From positions 1 through 10,530 of the forward strand of contig CAMLMI010000150.1 of NCBI GenBank assembly GCA_946480965.1: a DNA stretch of 10,530 nucleotides, read 5' to 3'. Below, in pieces: positions 1 to 5,843 of the stretch. The position numbers and the translations under genes were made by a program. How positions within the stretch are numbered: the stretch's first letter is position 1; every line of letters begins with the position of its first letter. A model generated the notes under the pieces. The model was not told where the DNA came from and ran no database searches. It saw only the letters and a list, made by a program, of their open reading frames with translations. The DNA is from an uncultured Verrucomicrobiales bacterium (GTDB taxonomy: Bacteria > Verrucomicrobiota > Verrucomicrobiae > Limisphaerales > CANJSG01).

Positions 1-155
1 CCCATCGGCGCGAAGCGCACCAGTTCGACGGATGTGCCGACGAGCAGGCCCATTTCCATCAGACGGGGTTTGTGTTCCGGGGAAACGCGGATCTCGGCGA
101 CGACGGCGCGGCAGCCGACGGGGAGTTCCGTGAGGGGCTTGGTCTCGGCAGGCAT
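1..155 (-). CDS. feoA: FeoA-domain ferrous iron transport protein (partial, C-terminus beyond left edge)
   Basis: This is a small cytoplasmic FeoA protein, expected to support ferrous iron uptake by the FeoB permease. The visible 51 codons read MPAETKPLTELPVGCRAVVA and continue to a segment ending LVRFAPMG. That is the N-terminal half of the SH3-like FeoA fold: the 'L..L..G..A.V..I', 'R.RLMEMGLLVGTSVELV' and 'R.APMG' pattern. The ATG at 155-153 follows the TGA of the upstream feoA paralogue (159-157) by one base, so the two are almost certainly co-transcribed and translationally coupled. In many bacteria this order (feoA, feoA, feoB) precedes the permease gene, which would lie beyond the left edge; that is inference. 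The gene is cut by the window edge, not broken. Confidence 0.85.
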   Translation of the reverse strand, partial: MPAETKPLTELPVGCRAVVAEIRVSPEHKPRLMEMGLLVGTSVELVRFAPM

Positions 156-156
156 G

Positions 157-492
157 TCAGGCGGCGCGGCTGCGGGAGACCGGTTGGACGAGGATGGTTT
201 CGGCCAAGGCCATGCTGAGACCGAGGCGGGCGTTGCAGACCTGACAGATGACGTTGGATTGGCGACTGACGAGGCGGACGGTCTGGTCCTCGGTGAAGCC
301 CATCTCGCGCAGACGCTGGGTGGTCTCCGGCGCGGCGGTCAAGTGTTTGACCCGCACGGAGGTGCCGACGGCCACCTGGCTCAGCGGACAGACCTCGCCA
401 TGAGGGCAATCCTCGGCGGTTGGGCAGGCGGAAACTGGAGGCGTCGGGCTCAAAGTCGGCGAGAACTTCGGGGAATTGAGACCGGGTTGCAA
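157..492 (-). CDS. feoA: FeoA-domain protein with a cysteine-rich N-terminal extension
   Basis: This is a second FeoA-type protein of about 111 residues if translation starts at the TTG at 492-490. The FeoA domain covers roughly residues 38-104, with the family pattern 'LREMGFTEDQTVRLV' and the typical ending 'NARLGLSMALAETILV'. The N-terminal extension carries three evenly spaced cysteines (CPTAEDCPHGEVC, about residues 23, 29 and 35). Two more form a CxxC in the core (CQVC, about 83-86). Such a set could bind metal or be redox sensitive, but this is inference. There is no ATG or GTG start ahead of the cysteine cluster. TTG at 492 or TTG at 453 are the options, neither with a Shine-Dalgarno sequence, so the start is uncertain. 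It is the first gene of the feo operon, divergent from the Nudix gene, and its stop is one base from the next feoA start. Confidence 0.78.
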   Translation of the reverse strand: MQPGLNSPKFSPTLSPTPPVSACPTAEDCPHGEVCPLSQVAVGTSVRVKHLTAAPETTQRLREMGFTEDQTVRLVSRQSNVICQVCNARLGLSMALAETILVQPVSRSRAA

Positions 493-621
493 GAGGGGGA
501 ATTGTCGGAGGCTTGTCCTGGATTGTCGTTCGTATGCGGTCGGCGAGGGAAGGGGAGGCTGGTTCCGGCGGGTGTTTTTGCCGTTTCTTCGCGGCGTCGT
601 CCGGGGTTCACTCCGCCGCGC

Positions 622-1080
622 ATGGCGCACATCCACGAAAAGATCGATTTCACCGTCGCCATCTTCGTCGTCCGCGACGCGAAGGTGCTGGTCATCCTCC
701 ACCGCAAGCTCGGCAAATGGCTGCCGCTCGGCGGCCACATCGAGCTGGACGAGGAGCCGGAGATCGCCGCCCTGCGCGAGGCCAAGGAGGAGAGCGGTCT
801 GGACGTGGAATTGATCGGCGAACGGCCGCCCACGACCGAACCCGGCACCCGCGCCTTGATCGCGCCCCGCTTCCTCGACATTCACCGGATCAGCGACACC
901 CATGAACACATCGGCATGATCTACTTCGCCCGGCCCAAGGGCGGCGACCTCTCCTTGGCCGAGGAGGAGCACCACGACATCCGCTGGGTTTCTGCCGAAG
1001 AACTGGATGCGCTCCAGCCGCCCATGAGCGGCGCGGTGAAATGGTATTGCCGGAAGGCGATCGAGGAGGTGGGGCGGTAG
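622..1080 (+). CDS. Nudix hydrolase, substrate unknown
   Basis: This is a stand-alone Nudix domain protein of 152 residues, a normal length for the family. It should hydrolyse a nucleoside diphosphate linked to another moiety, using a divalent metal. The Nudix box GX5EX7REUXEEXGU is perfect at residues 38-60: G38, E44, R52, E53, E56, E57, G59, L60. It sits after a typical 'W.LPGGH'-like strand (KWLPLGGHIE). The remainder, including 'HIGMIYFARPKGG' and 'IRWVSAEELDAL', matches the usual C-terminal strands of the fold. The start at 622 (MAHIHEKIDF) is chosen because the open frame upstream (from 34) overlaps the divergent feo genes and has no Nudix-like content. The 129 bases between this start and the feoA start must hold divergent promoters, but no clear -35/-10 pair or Fur box is visible. 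Specificity cannot be read from the sequence. Confidence 0.9.
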   Translation: MAHIHEKIDFTVAIFVVRDAKVLVILHRKLGKWLPLGGHIELDEEPEIAALREAKEESGLDVELIGERPPTTEPGTRALIAPRFLDIHRISDTHEHIGMIYFARPKGGDLSLAEEEHHDIRWVSAEELDALQPPMSGAVKWYCRKAIEEVGR

Positions 1081-1177
1081 TCAGTGGTCAGTGGCGGGTG
1101 ATGCCGGATGCCGGATGCCGGATAACGGACAACGGACAACGGACAACGGAGAACCCACAACCCACAACCCACAAACT
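1081..1177. repeat. Heptanucleotide tandem repeat array (STRR type)
   Basis: The first base after the Nudix stop codon begins an array of 7-bp units. They are TCAGTGG twice (1081-1094), a 6-base irregular piece (1095-1100), ATGCCGG three times (1101-1121), ATAACGG (1122-1128), ACAACGG three times (1129-1149), AGAACCC (1150-1156), ACAACCC twice (1157-1170), then a decayed ACAAACT. From 1101 to 1177 the 7-bp register is never lost although the unit sequence changes in steps. The array resembles the short tandemly repeated repetitive heptamers known from cyanobacterial intergenic DNA. It fills most of the space between the Nudix gene and fabI and ends 45 bases before the fabI start, so it may lie in the fabI promoter region or leader. 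Confidence 0.9.
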
Positions 1178-1222
1178 TTTCCCTGTCCCGGCCGCTCCGG
1201 TCCGCTTAAATCCCCGTCACCT

Positions 1223-1993
1223 ATGTCTCTACTCGCAGGAAAAACCGGTATCGTCTTCGGCGTCGCCAACAAGCGCTCCATCGCCTGGGCCATCGCCCAG
1301 GCCTGGCACAAGGCCGGGGCCAAGCTCGCCTTCACCTACCAAGGTGAACGCCTCAAGGACAACGTGGAGGAACTGGCCGGCACCTTCGGCTCCGACACGC
1401 TCCTCATGCCCTGCGACGTGACCAAGGACGAGGACATCGCCGCCGTCTTCAAGACCGTGGGCGAGAAGTTCGGCAAGCTGGACCTCCTGCTCCACAGCGT
1501 CGCCTTTGCCCCGAAGGACGCCCTGGAAGGCCAGTTCGTGAACACCAGCCGCGAAGCGTTCCGCATTTCCCACGACATCAGCGCCTACTCGCTGATCGCC
1601 CTCGCGCGCGGCGCGGCCCCGTTGATGACCGATGGCGGCAGCATCGTGGCCATGAGCTACTACGGCGCGGAAAAGGTCGTCCCCCACTACAACGTGATGG
1701 GCGTGGCCAAGGCCGCCCTCGAAGCCAGCACCCGCTACCTGGCCTACGATCTCGGCACCAAGAAGATCCGCGTGAACTGCATCAGCGCCGGACCGGTGAA
1801 CACGCTCGCCGCGCGCGGCATCTCCGGCTTCATGGAGATGATCAAACACTACGAGGCCCACGCGCCGCTCAAGCGCACCTGCGTGCCCGAAGAGCTCGGC
1901 GCGACCGGCACCTTCCTCGCCAGCGACGGCGCGGCGGCGATCACCGGCCAGGTCATCTACGTGGATGGCGGCTACCAGATCATGGGCATGTAA
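1223..1993 (+). CDS. fabI: Enoyl-[acyl-carrier-protein] reductase (NADH), FabI
   Basis: FabI catalyses the last reduction of each cycle of type II fatty acid elongation in the cytoplasm, turning trans-2-enoyl-ACP into acyl-ACP. The protein has 256 residues, the usual FabI length. It begins MSLLAGKTGIVFGVANKRSI, containing the divergent Rossmann nucleotide motif (G-V-A-N-K-R-S-I, residues 13-20). The catalytic residues fall at the classical numbers: Y146, Y156 and K163, in the Y-x6-K arrangement (YNVMGVAK). Other family marks are D65 in 'CDV', 'LLHSVAFAP' (about 89-97), 'ISAGPVNTLAA' (187-197) and 'YVDGGYQIM' near the end. Residue 94, equivalent to E. coli Gly93 in the triclosan site, is Ala as in the drug-sensitive S. 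aureus enzyme, so no resistance is implied. The start at 1223 fits the family N-terminus; the frame upstream runs through the heptamer array. There is no clear Shine-Dalgarno. The gene ends in a strong terminator, so it is probably a single-gene unit or the end of one. Confidence 0.97.
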   Translation: MSLLAGKTGIVFGVANKRSIAWAIAQAWHKAGAKLAFTYQGERLKDNVEELAGTFGSDTLLMPCDVTKDEDIAAVFKTVGEKFGKLDLLLHSVAFAPKDALEGQFVNTSREAFRISHDISAYSLIALARGAAPLMTDGGSIVAMSYYGAEKVVPHYNVMGVAKAALEASTRYLAYDLGTKKIRVNCISAGPVNTLAARGISGFMEMIKHYEAHAPLKRTCVPEELGATGTFLASDGAAAITGQVIYVDGGYQIMGM

Positions 1994-2024
1994 GCCGGGT
2001 CCAATCCGTTTCCGAAGATTCCCC

Positions 2025-2060
2025 AGCCCCCGTTTGTAGGAACGGGGGCTTCTTTTTTTT
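2025..2060 (+). terminator. Rho-independent terminator after fabI
   Basis: A perfect 10-bp stem (AGCCCCCGTT at 2025-2034 with AACGGGGGCT at 2041-2050) closes a six-base loop and is followed directly by TCTTTTTTTT (2051-2060). It lies 32 bases after the fabI stop and oriented to end plus-strand transcription, separating fabI from the HDOD gene. Confidence 0.94.
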
Positions 2061-2064
2061 GGCC

Positions 2065-2110
2065 GCATCGTCCGATGACACCGCTGCGATGCAGAATCTT
2101 CGTCTGCATC
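2065..2110 (+). promoter_or_regulatory. Overlapping alternative hairpins upstream of the HDOD gene
   Basis: Two inverted repeats overlap in the 75-base space between the fabI terminator and the HDOD start. GCATCG (2065-2070) can pair with CGATGC (2087-2092). GATGCAGA (2088-2095) pairs perfectly with TCTGCATC (2103-2110) across a seven-base loop. Because 2088-2092 is used by both, the two stems exclude each other in a transcript. The second stem alone could also be an operator. Function is inferred; short palindromes of this size can occur by chance. Confidence 0.35.
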
Positions 2111-2135
2111 CTCAAGTTCCGACGGGCAGCAAACG

Positions 2136-3752
2136 ATGGGAAGTGAGACATTTATGTCCACAGCGCTGGAAATGGGAACGGAAACGGAACCGATGAACGA
2201 GCGGGCCAAGGCGACGCTCCAGCGCATCCGTTCCGCCGTGGACAGCGGCGAGGCCCCCATCATCAGCCAAGTGGTCCAGGTGATCCGCGACATCAGCGGC
2301 AATGTGGACCGCATCTCCGTCTCCGACCTTGCGGACAGCATCAGCCGTGACCCGACGACGATGAGCCGGATCATCGCGATCGCCGGTTCGCTCGGCTACA
2401 ACCCGAACGGCGTGGAGATCACCTCCATCCACCAGGCCATCGCCGTCATCGGCTTCGAGCGGGTGCGGAACCTGGCGATGTCCCTCCTGCTGGTGGAGAA
2501 CGCCGAGTCGAAGGACAGCGCCGAGACGAGCCGCGAACTGGGCGGGCTCTCGCTGATCAGCGGGCTCTTCGCCGGGGAACTGGGCCGTCGTCTGCCGGGC
2601 GTGGCCCCGGATCTGGCCTTTGTTTGCAGCGCGCTCCGCAGCTACGGGCGGCTGCTCATGGCCACCTTCATGGAGAAGGACTACGCCGCCGCGATGAAAC
2701 TGGCCGCGAGCGAGGCGATGACGCCCGACCTGTCCTTCGTGGCCACGTTCGGCCTGACGCCGCTGGCGCTCGGCCGCGAGCTGCTGACGAACATGCAGTT
2801 GCCCGACGTGATGCTGGACGGCCTGCGCTCCGTGCCCGAGGACCAGCGGAAAGACCTTCCGGACAATCCCTCGGGAGCCGTCGCCACCGTGGCCGATCTC
2901 GGTCTGCGGCTCGGCGAATCGCTCATGGCCCCGGACCTTTCGCTCGGGAACTTCTCCGGGCGCATGGAGGCCATCAGCCGGGAATACGCCGAGGCGCTGC
3001 ACCTTTGCCCGAGCGCGGTCGAGGACCTCGTGAAACAGGCCGCCCAGGCCATCGAGAGCTTTGGCGGGCGCGGCGGCATGACCTCCAGCGCGGTGAAGCT
3101 CTTCCACCGGCTCGAATGCCTCTCGCTGGAGCGGGAGCCGCCCCCGTTGCCGCAGCCCGGCCAGGCGCCCGCCAGGGAACCGGTGGCGTCCGGTCGCGCG
3201 GTCCGGCCGCCCACGCCGCAGGAGAGCGCGGAGTTCGACAGTGCGCTGCGCGTGCTCCAGGCCGGTTCCGACGAGCTGGCGACGCTCGTGCGCGAACCCC
3301 GGCCGCATCTCCAGCGCATCTTCGAGCTGACCATCGAGGTGCTGCAGAACGCGCTGAGCTTCGAGAGCTGCGTCATCTTCCTGTTGGACCGCTCCACGCG
3401 CGGCTTCCATCCCGCCGCCGGGTCCGGACCGATGCTGCGCGAGACCCGCGACGGCTTCCTGCTCAGGCCAAACGACCGGAACGTCTTCACCGTGGCCCTC
3501 GTGCGGGGCGAAGACGTGGTCATCGAGAACCCGGAGGACGCCGCCGTCCGCGCCTTCATCCCCGATTGGCTGCGCCGCGCGGGCAAGGGGCAACCGCTGA
3601 TGCTGCTCCCGATCAAGGACGAGCGCGGTCCTTTCGCCCTTGTCTGCGCCACCAGCACCACGCTGTCCGCCTTCCACCTCGTGCAGAAGATGGCCCCGGA
3701 CCTGAAGCGCATCCGCTCCCACGTGGCGCTCGTTGGGCGGCTGGTGAAATAG
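2136..3752 (+). CDS. HDOD domain signalling protein with C-terminal GAF-like domain
   Basis: This is a cytoplasmic signalling protein of 538 residues without a signal peptide or membrane segment. Residues about 40-240 form an HDOD domain, the non-hydrolytic relative of HD phosphodiesterases. The signature is 'DPTTMSRIIAIAGSLGYNP' (72-90) followed by 'ITSIHQAIAVIGFERVRNLAMSLLL' (95-119), matching the HDOD pattern of a DP, a small-residue helix and an 'AI..iG...vrnla' helix. A proline-rich linker (about 335-365: PPPLPQPGQAP) leads to a C-terminal region (about 385-535) reading like a GAF domain: a long helix 'LQRIFELTIEVLQNAL', then 'FESCVIFLLDRSTRGFHPAAGSG', then 'QPLMLLPIKDERGPFALVCA'. HDOD proteins usually act in regulatory cascades; the ligand and output here are unknown. 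The start could be 2136 or the ATGs at 2154, 2172 or 2193. A weak GGGAAG lies 10 bases before 2154, so that start is plausible. GAF assignment is less certain than HDOD. Confidence 0.83.
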   Translation: MGSETFMSTALEMGTETEPMNERAKATLQRIRSAVDSGEAPIISQVVQVIRDISGNVDRISVSDLADSISRDPTTMSRIIAIAGSLGYNPNGVEITSIHQAIAVIGFERVRNLAMSLLLVENAESKDSAETSRELGGLSLISGLFAGELGRRLPGVAPDLAFVCSALRSYGRLLMATFMEKDYAAAMKLAASEAMTPDLSFVATFGLTPLALGRELLTNMQLPDVMLDGLRSVPEDQRKDLPDNPSGAVATVADLGLRLGESLMAPDLSLGNFSGRMEAISREYAEALHLCPSAVEDLVKQAAQAIESFGGRGGMTSSAVKLFHRLECLSLEREPPPLPQPGQAPAREPVASGRAVRPPTPQESAEFDSALRVLQAGSDELATLVREPRPHLQRIFELTIEVLQNALSFESCVIFLLDRSTRGFHPAAGSGPMLRETRDGFLLRPNDRNVFTVALVRGEDVVIENPEDAAVRAFIPDWLRRAGKGQPLMLLPIKDERGPFALVCATSTTLSAFHLVQKMAPDLKRIRSHVALVGRLVK

Positions 3753-3795
3753 CCGGCCCAGCGGCCGACGGCCCAGAGCCGCCGCGGGCGGGCCT

Positions 3796-3825
3796 TTGAC
3801 TGCGCCCCTGGCATTCTGCTATTCC
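3796..3825 (+). promoter_or_regulatory. Candidate promoter giving a leaderless phosphoesterase mRNA
   Basis: TTGACT at 3796-3801 resembles a -35 box. Eighteen bases later TATTCC (3820-3825) is preceded by TG at 3817-3818, as in an extended -10. Transcription would then begin close to the ATG at 3832, giving a leaderless or near-leaderless message, consistent with the absence of a Shine-Dalgarno sequence. The -10 match is only three of six, so this is tentative. Confidence 0.3.
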
Positions 3826-3831
3826 CGGTGG

Positions 3832-5808
3832 ATGCCCCGTCCATCCGTCCTATGGCTGCTCGCGCTCTGGCTGTCCGGGCTGATCGGCTGGGCGCAGAGC
3901 CTCACGTGGATCGGCGACGACTGGCGCTGCTTCAAGGGCCGGAGCGAGCCGTCGCCGGATGGGATGCTTCTCTGGACCTTGCCGGGGTTTGACGACGCGG
4001 CGTGGCTCCGCGGTCCGATGGGCTTCTCCGCCGGCACCCAGTCCGAGGCGACGCCGTTGTCCGATCTTCCGGGCCAATACTCCTCGCTGTATCTGCGTCG
4101 CCAATTCGTCGTCACGAACCGCGCGGACATCGCCTGGCTCGGGCTGCGGCTGCGGGCCCGGTCGGGCGTGGTGGCCTATCTGAACGGGGCCGAAGTTTTC
4201 CGCGCCAACCTGCCCGGAGAGCGCGGCGGCTTCGTGCCGTTCCATGCGGCGGCCACCAACGCGGCCGAAACCGGTCTCCTGCTGCTCGACGTTTCTGCCT
4301 CGCTTGAGGCGCTGCGCGACGGGGACAACGTGCTCGCGCTCCAGGTCCACACCGCCGGTGCGGAGGACGGCAACCTCTTGGCCTTGGCGGAACTGGTGGC
4401 CAATTTCTCCCGGGCTCCGGCGGTGGCCGATGTCGGCACCGCCTCGGCCACCGTCTCCTGGGAAACGGTGGTTCCCGCAGGGGGACGACTCTGTTTCGGG
4501 ACCAACGCCAGCGCGCTGGAGTGCTTGGAGGTCGCGCCGAGCGGACGTCGCTTCCTGGCGCGGCTGGAGGGGCTCCGGCCCGACACGCTCTACCACTACC
4601 GGATCGTCGCGAACGCCGGGCAAAGCGAAGGCCGCTCGCCTCTGTTCTCCTTTCGCACGGCGGCGGAATCGGGGCCGGTGAAGTTCGCCGTCGTGGGCGA
4701 CACGGGCCTGGGCACGCCCGGCCAATACGCGGTGGCCAAGGGCCTGGCGGCATCGGGCGCGGACCTGGTCCTGCACACGGGCGACATCGCCTATCCGTCA
4801 CTGACCGTTGACCGCGTCGATCTCCGCTGCCTTTCGGTCTATCAGCCGCAGATGGCGGGCACGCCGTTCTACTTCACCCTGGGCAACCACGACCTTTATT
4901 CCGGCAGCGACGGGCCGTTCGTGGCGTCCTTCGTCCAGCCGACCAACTCCGTCACCGGCACCTCGCACTACTTCTCCTTCGACCGCGGCGACGTGCATTT
5001 CGTCAGCGTGTTCCTGCCCACGCTCACGCCCTTCGCCCAGGCCCCGGCCTATCGTCTCGCGCCGGACAGCCCGCATTTCCAATGGCTGACCAACGATCTC
5101 GCGCGCACGACGAAGCCGTGGAAGGTCGTCTTCTTCCATTCGCCGCTGAACACCTCTTCGCTCCATCGCTTCGACGACTACGACGCCGACGGCGCGCAGG
5201 ACCGCGCGCAGATCCGCGCGCTGCTGCTGCCCGTGCTGGCGCAACACGGCGTGCAGGCGGTCTTCAATGGACACGACCACAACTACGAACGCTTCCGTCC
5301 GGTCAACGGCGTCCACCAGTTCGTCACCGGCGGGGGCGGCGCGGTGCTCTACGGAATGGCCGAGCGTGATCCGGAGAACGCCTGGTTCCACAGCGTCCAC
5401 CACCATCTGCGCGTCTCGGTCGAGGGCGATTTCATGCACGTCTCGGCCGTGGCGGCCGACGGGACGATCCTCGATTCCACCACCGTTCCGCGCACGTCGC
5501 CGCCGCAGGACCACGACTCGGATCTTGACGGCGCGACCGACGTGGAGGAGCTGCTGGCGGGCACCGATCCGGACAACGCGGCTTCGTTCCAGGATCTCCG
5601 GATCGAGCGCGGGAACGGCGGCGCGCTGGTGCGCTGGCGCACGACGCCCGGCCGCCACTACGAACTGCTCTCCGGCACGAACCTGGTGGACGGATTCGCT
5701 GCGCATCCGGGAGCTCCGCTGCGCACGGCGCAGGGAACGAACGACAGCTTCTTCGATCCGGCGGCGCTGGAGGCGGTGAAGTTCTACCGGTTGCGGATCG
5801 GACCCTGA
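3832..5808 (+). CDS. Secreted purple-acid-phosphatase-like metallophosphoesterase
   Basis: This is a predicted exported phosphoesterase of 658 residues with a dinuclear metal centre. Residues 1-22 form a signal peptide (MPRPSVLWLLALWLSGLIGW, with AQS near the cleavage site). Residues about 25-190 form a beta-rich domain ('YLNGAEVFRANLPGE', 'GDNVLALQVH') common in secreted proteins of this phylum. A fibronectin/PAP-N-like segment follows (about 195-277: 'ATVSWETVV', 'LEGLRPDTLYHYRIVA'). The catalytic domain (about 283-545) shows every metallophosphatase motif: GDTG (289-292), GDIAY (317-321), GNHD (351-354), the histidine in FFHSP (H436) and GHDH (480-483, then NYER). This is the purple acid phosphatase layout. 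Residues 560-582 contain a thrombospondin-3/dockerin-like calcium motif (DSDLDGATDVEELLAGTDPD). The tail 'YELLSGTNLVDGF...FYRLRIGP' is a short beta domain frequent in Verrucomicrobia. The ATG at 3832 is preferred over the TTG at 3796 because it places the signal peptide at the N-terminus. Substrate is unknown; a phosphate-scavenging phosphomonoesterase or phosphodiesterase is likely. Confidence 0.9.
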   Translation: MPRPSVLWLLALWLSGLIGWAQSLTWIGDDWRCFKGRSEPSPDGMLLWTLPGFDDAAWLRGPMGFSAGTQSEATPLSDLPGQYSSLYLRRQFVVTNRADIAWLGLRLRARSGVVAYLNGAEVFRANLPGERGGFVPFHAAATNAAETGLLLLDVSASLEALRDGDNVLALQVHTAGAEDGNLLALAELVANFSRAPAVADVGTASATVSWETVVPAGGRLCFGTNASALECLEVAPSGRRFLARLEGLRPDTLYHYRIVANAGQSEGRSPLFSFRTAAESGPVKFAVVGDTGLGTPGQYAVAKGLAASGADLVLHTGDIAYPSLTVDRVDLRCLSVYQPQMAGTPFYFTLGNHDLYSGSDGPFVASFVQPTNSVTGTSHYFSFDRGDVHFVSVFLPTLTPFAQAPAYRLAPDSPHFQWLTNDLARTTKPWKVVFFHSPLNTSSLHRFDDYDADGAQDRAQIRALLLPVLAQHGVQAVFNGHDHNYERFRPVNGVHQFVTGGGGAVLYGMAERDPENAWFHSVHHHLRVSVEGDFMHVSAVAADGTILDSTTVPRTSPPQDHDSDLDGATDVEELLAGTDPDNAASFQDLRIERGNGGALVRWRTTPGRHYELLSGTNLVDGFAAHPGAPLRTAQGTNDSFFDPAALEAVKFYRLRIGP

Positions 5809-5843
5809 ACGGGACCGGCGATCCGGCATCCCCGGGGAACTGC

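Noticed and set aside
493..621. Fur box or other operator between feoA and the Nudix gene
   Set aside because: Iron control would be expected for feoA, but no sequence resembling a Fur box, nor any convincing palindrome or promoter pair, could be found here.
1206..1211. TTAAAT as a -10 box for fabI
   Set aside because: It matches four of six positions, but no -35-like hexamer lies at 16-18 bases upstream and it is only 11 bases from the start codon.
1502..1516. Triclosan-resistance change in FabI (Ala at the position of E. coli Gly93)
   Set aside because: Ala is the native residue in the triclosan-sensitive S. aureus FabI, so it gives no evidence of resistance.
2112..3722. 536-codon open frame on the minus strand opposite the HDOD gene
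   Set aside because: Its translation is rich in R, G, A, H and Q with no recognisable domain, as expected for the antisense frame of a GC-rich gene; the plus-strand protein has clear HDOD motifs.
3753..3797. Terminator after the HDOD gene
   Set aside because: Short GC stems (CGGCC/GGCCG at 3754-3767, CCGCC/GGCGG at 3779-3791) are followed by only TTT; too weak in such GC-rich sequence to call.
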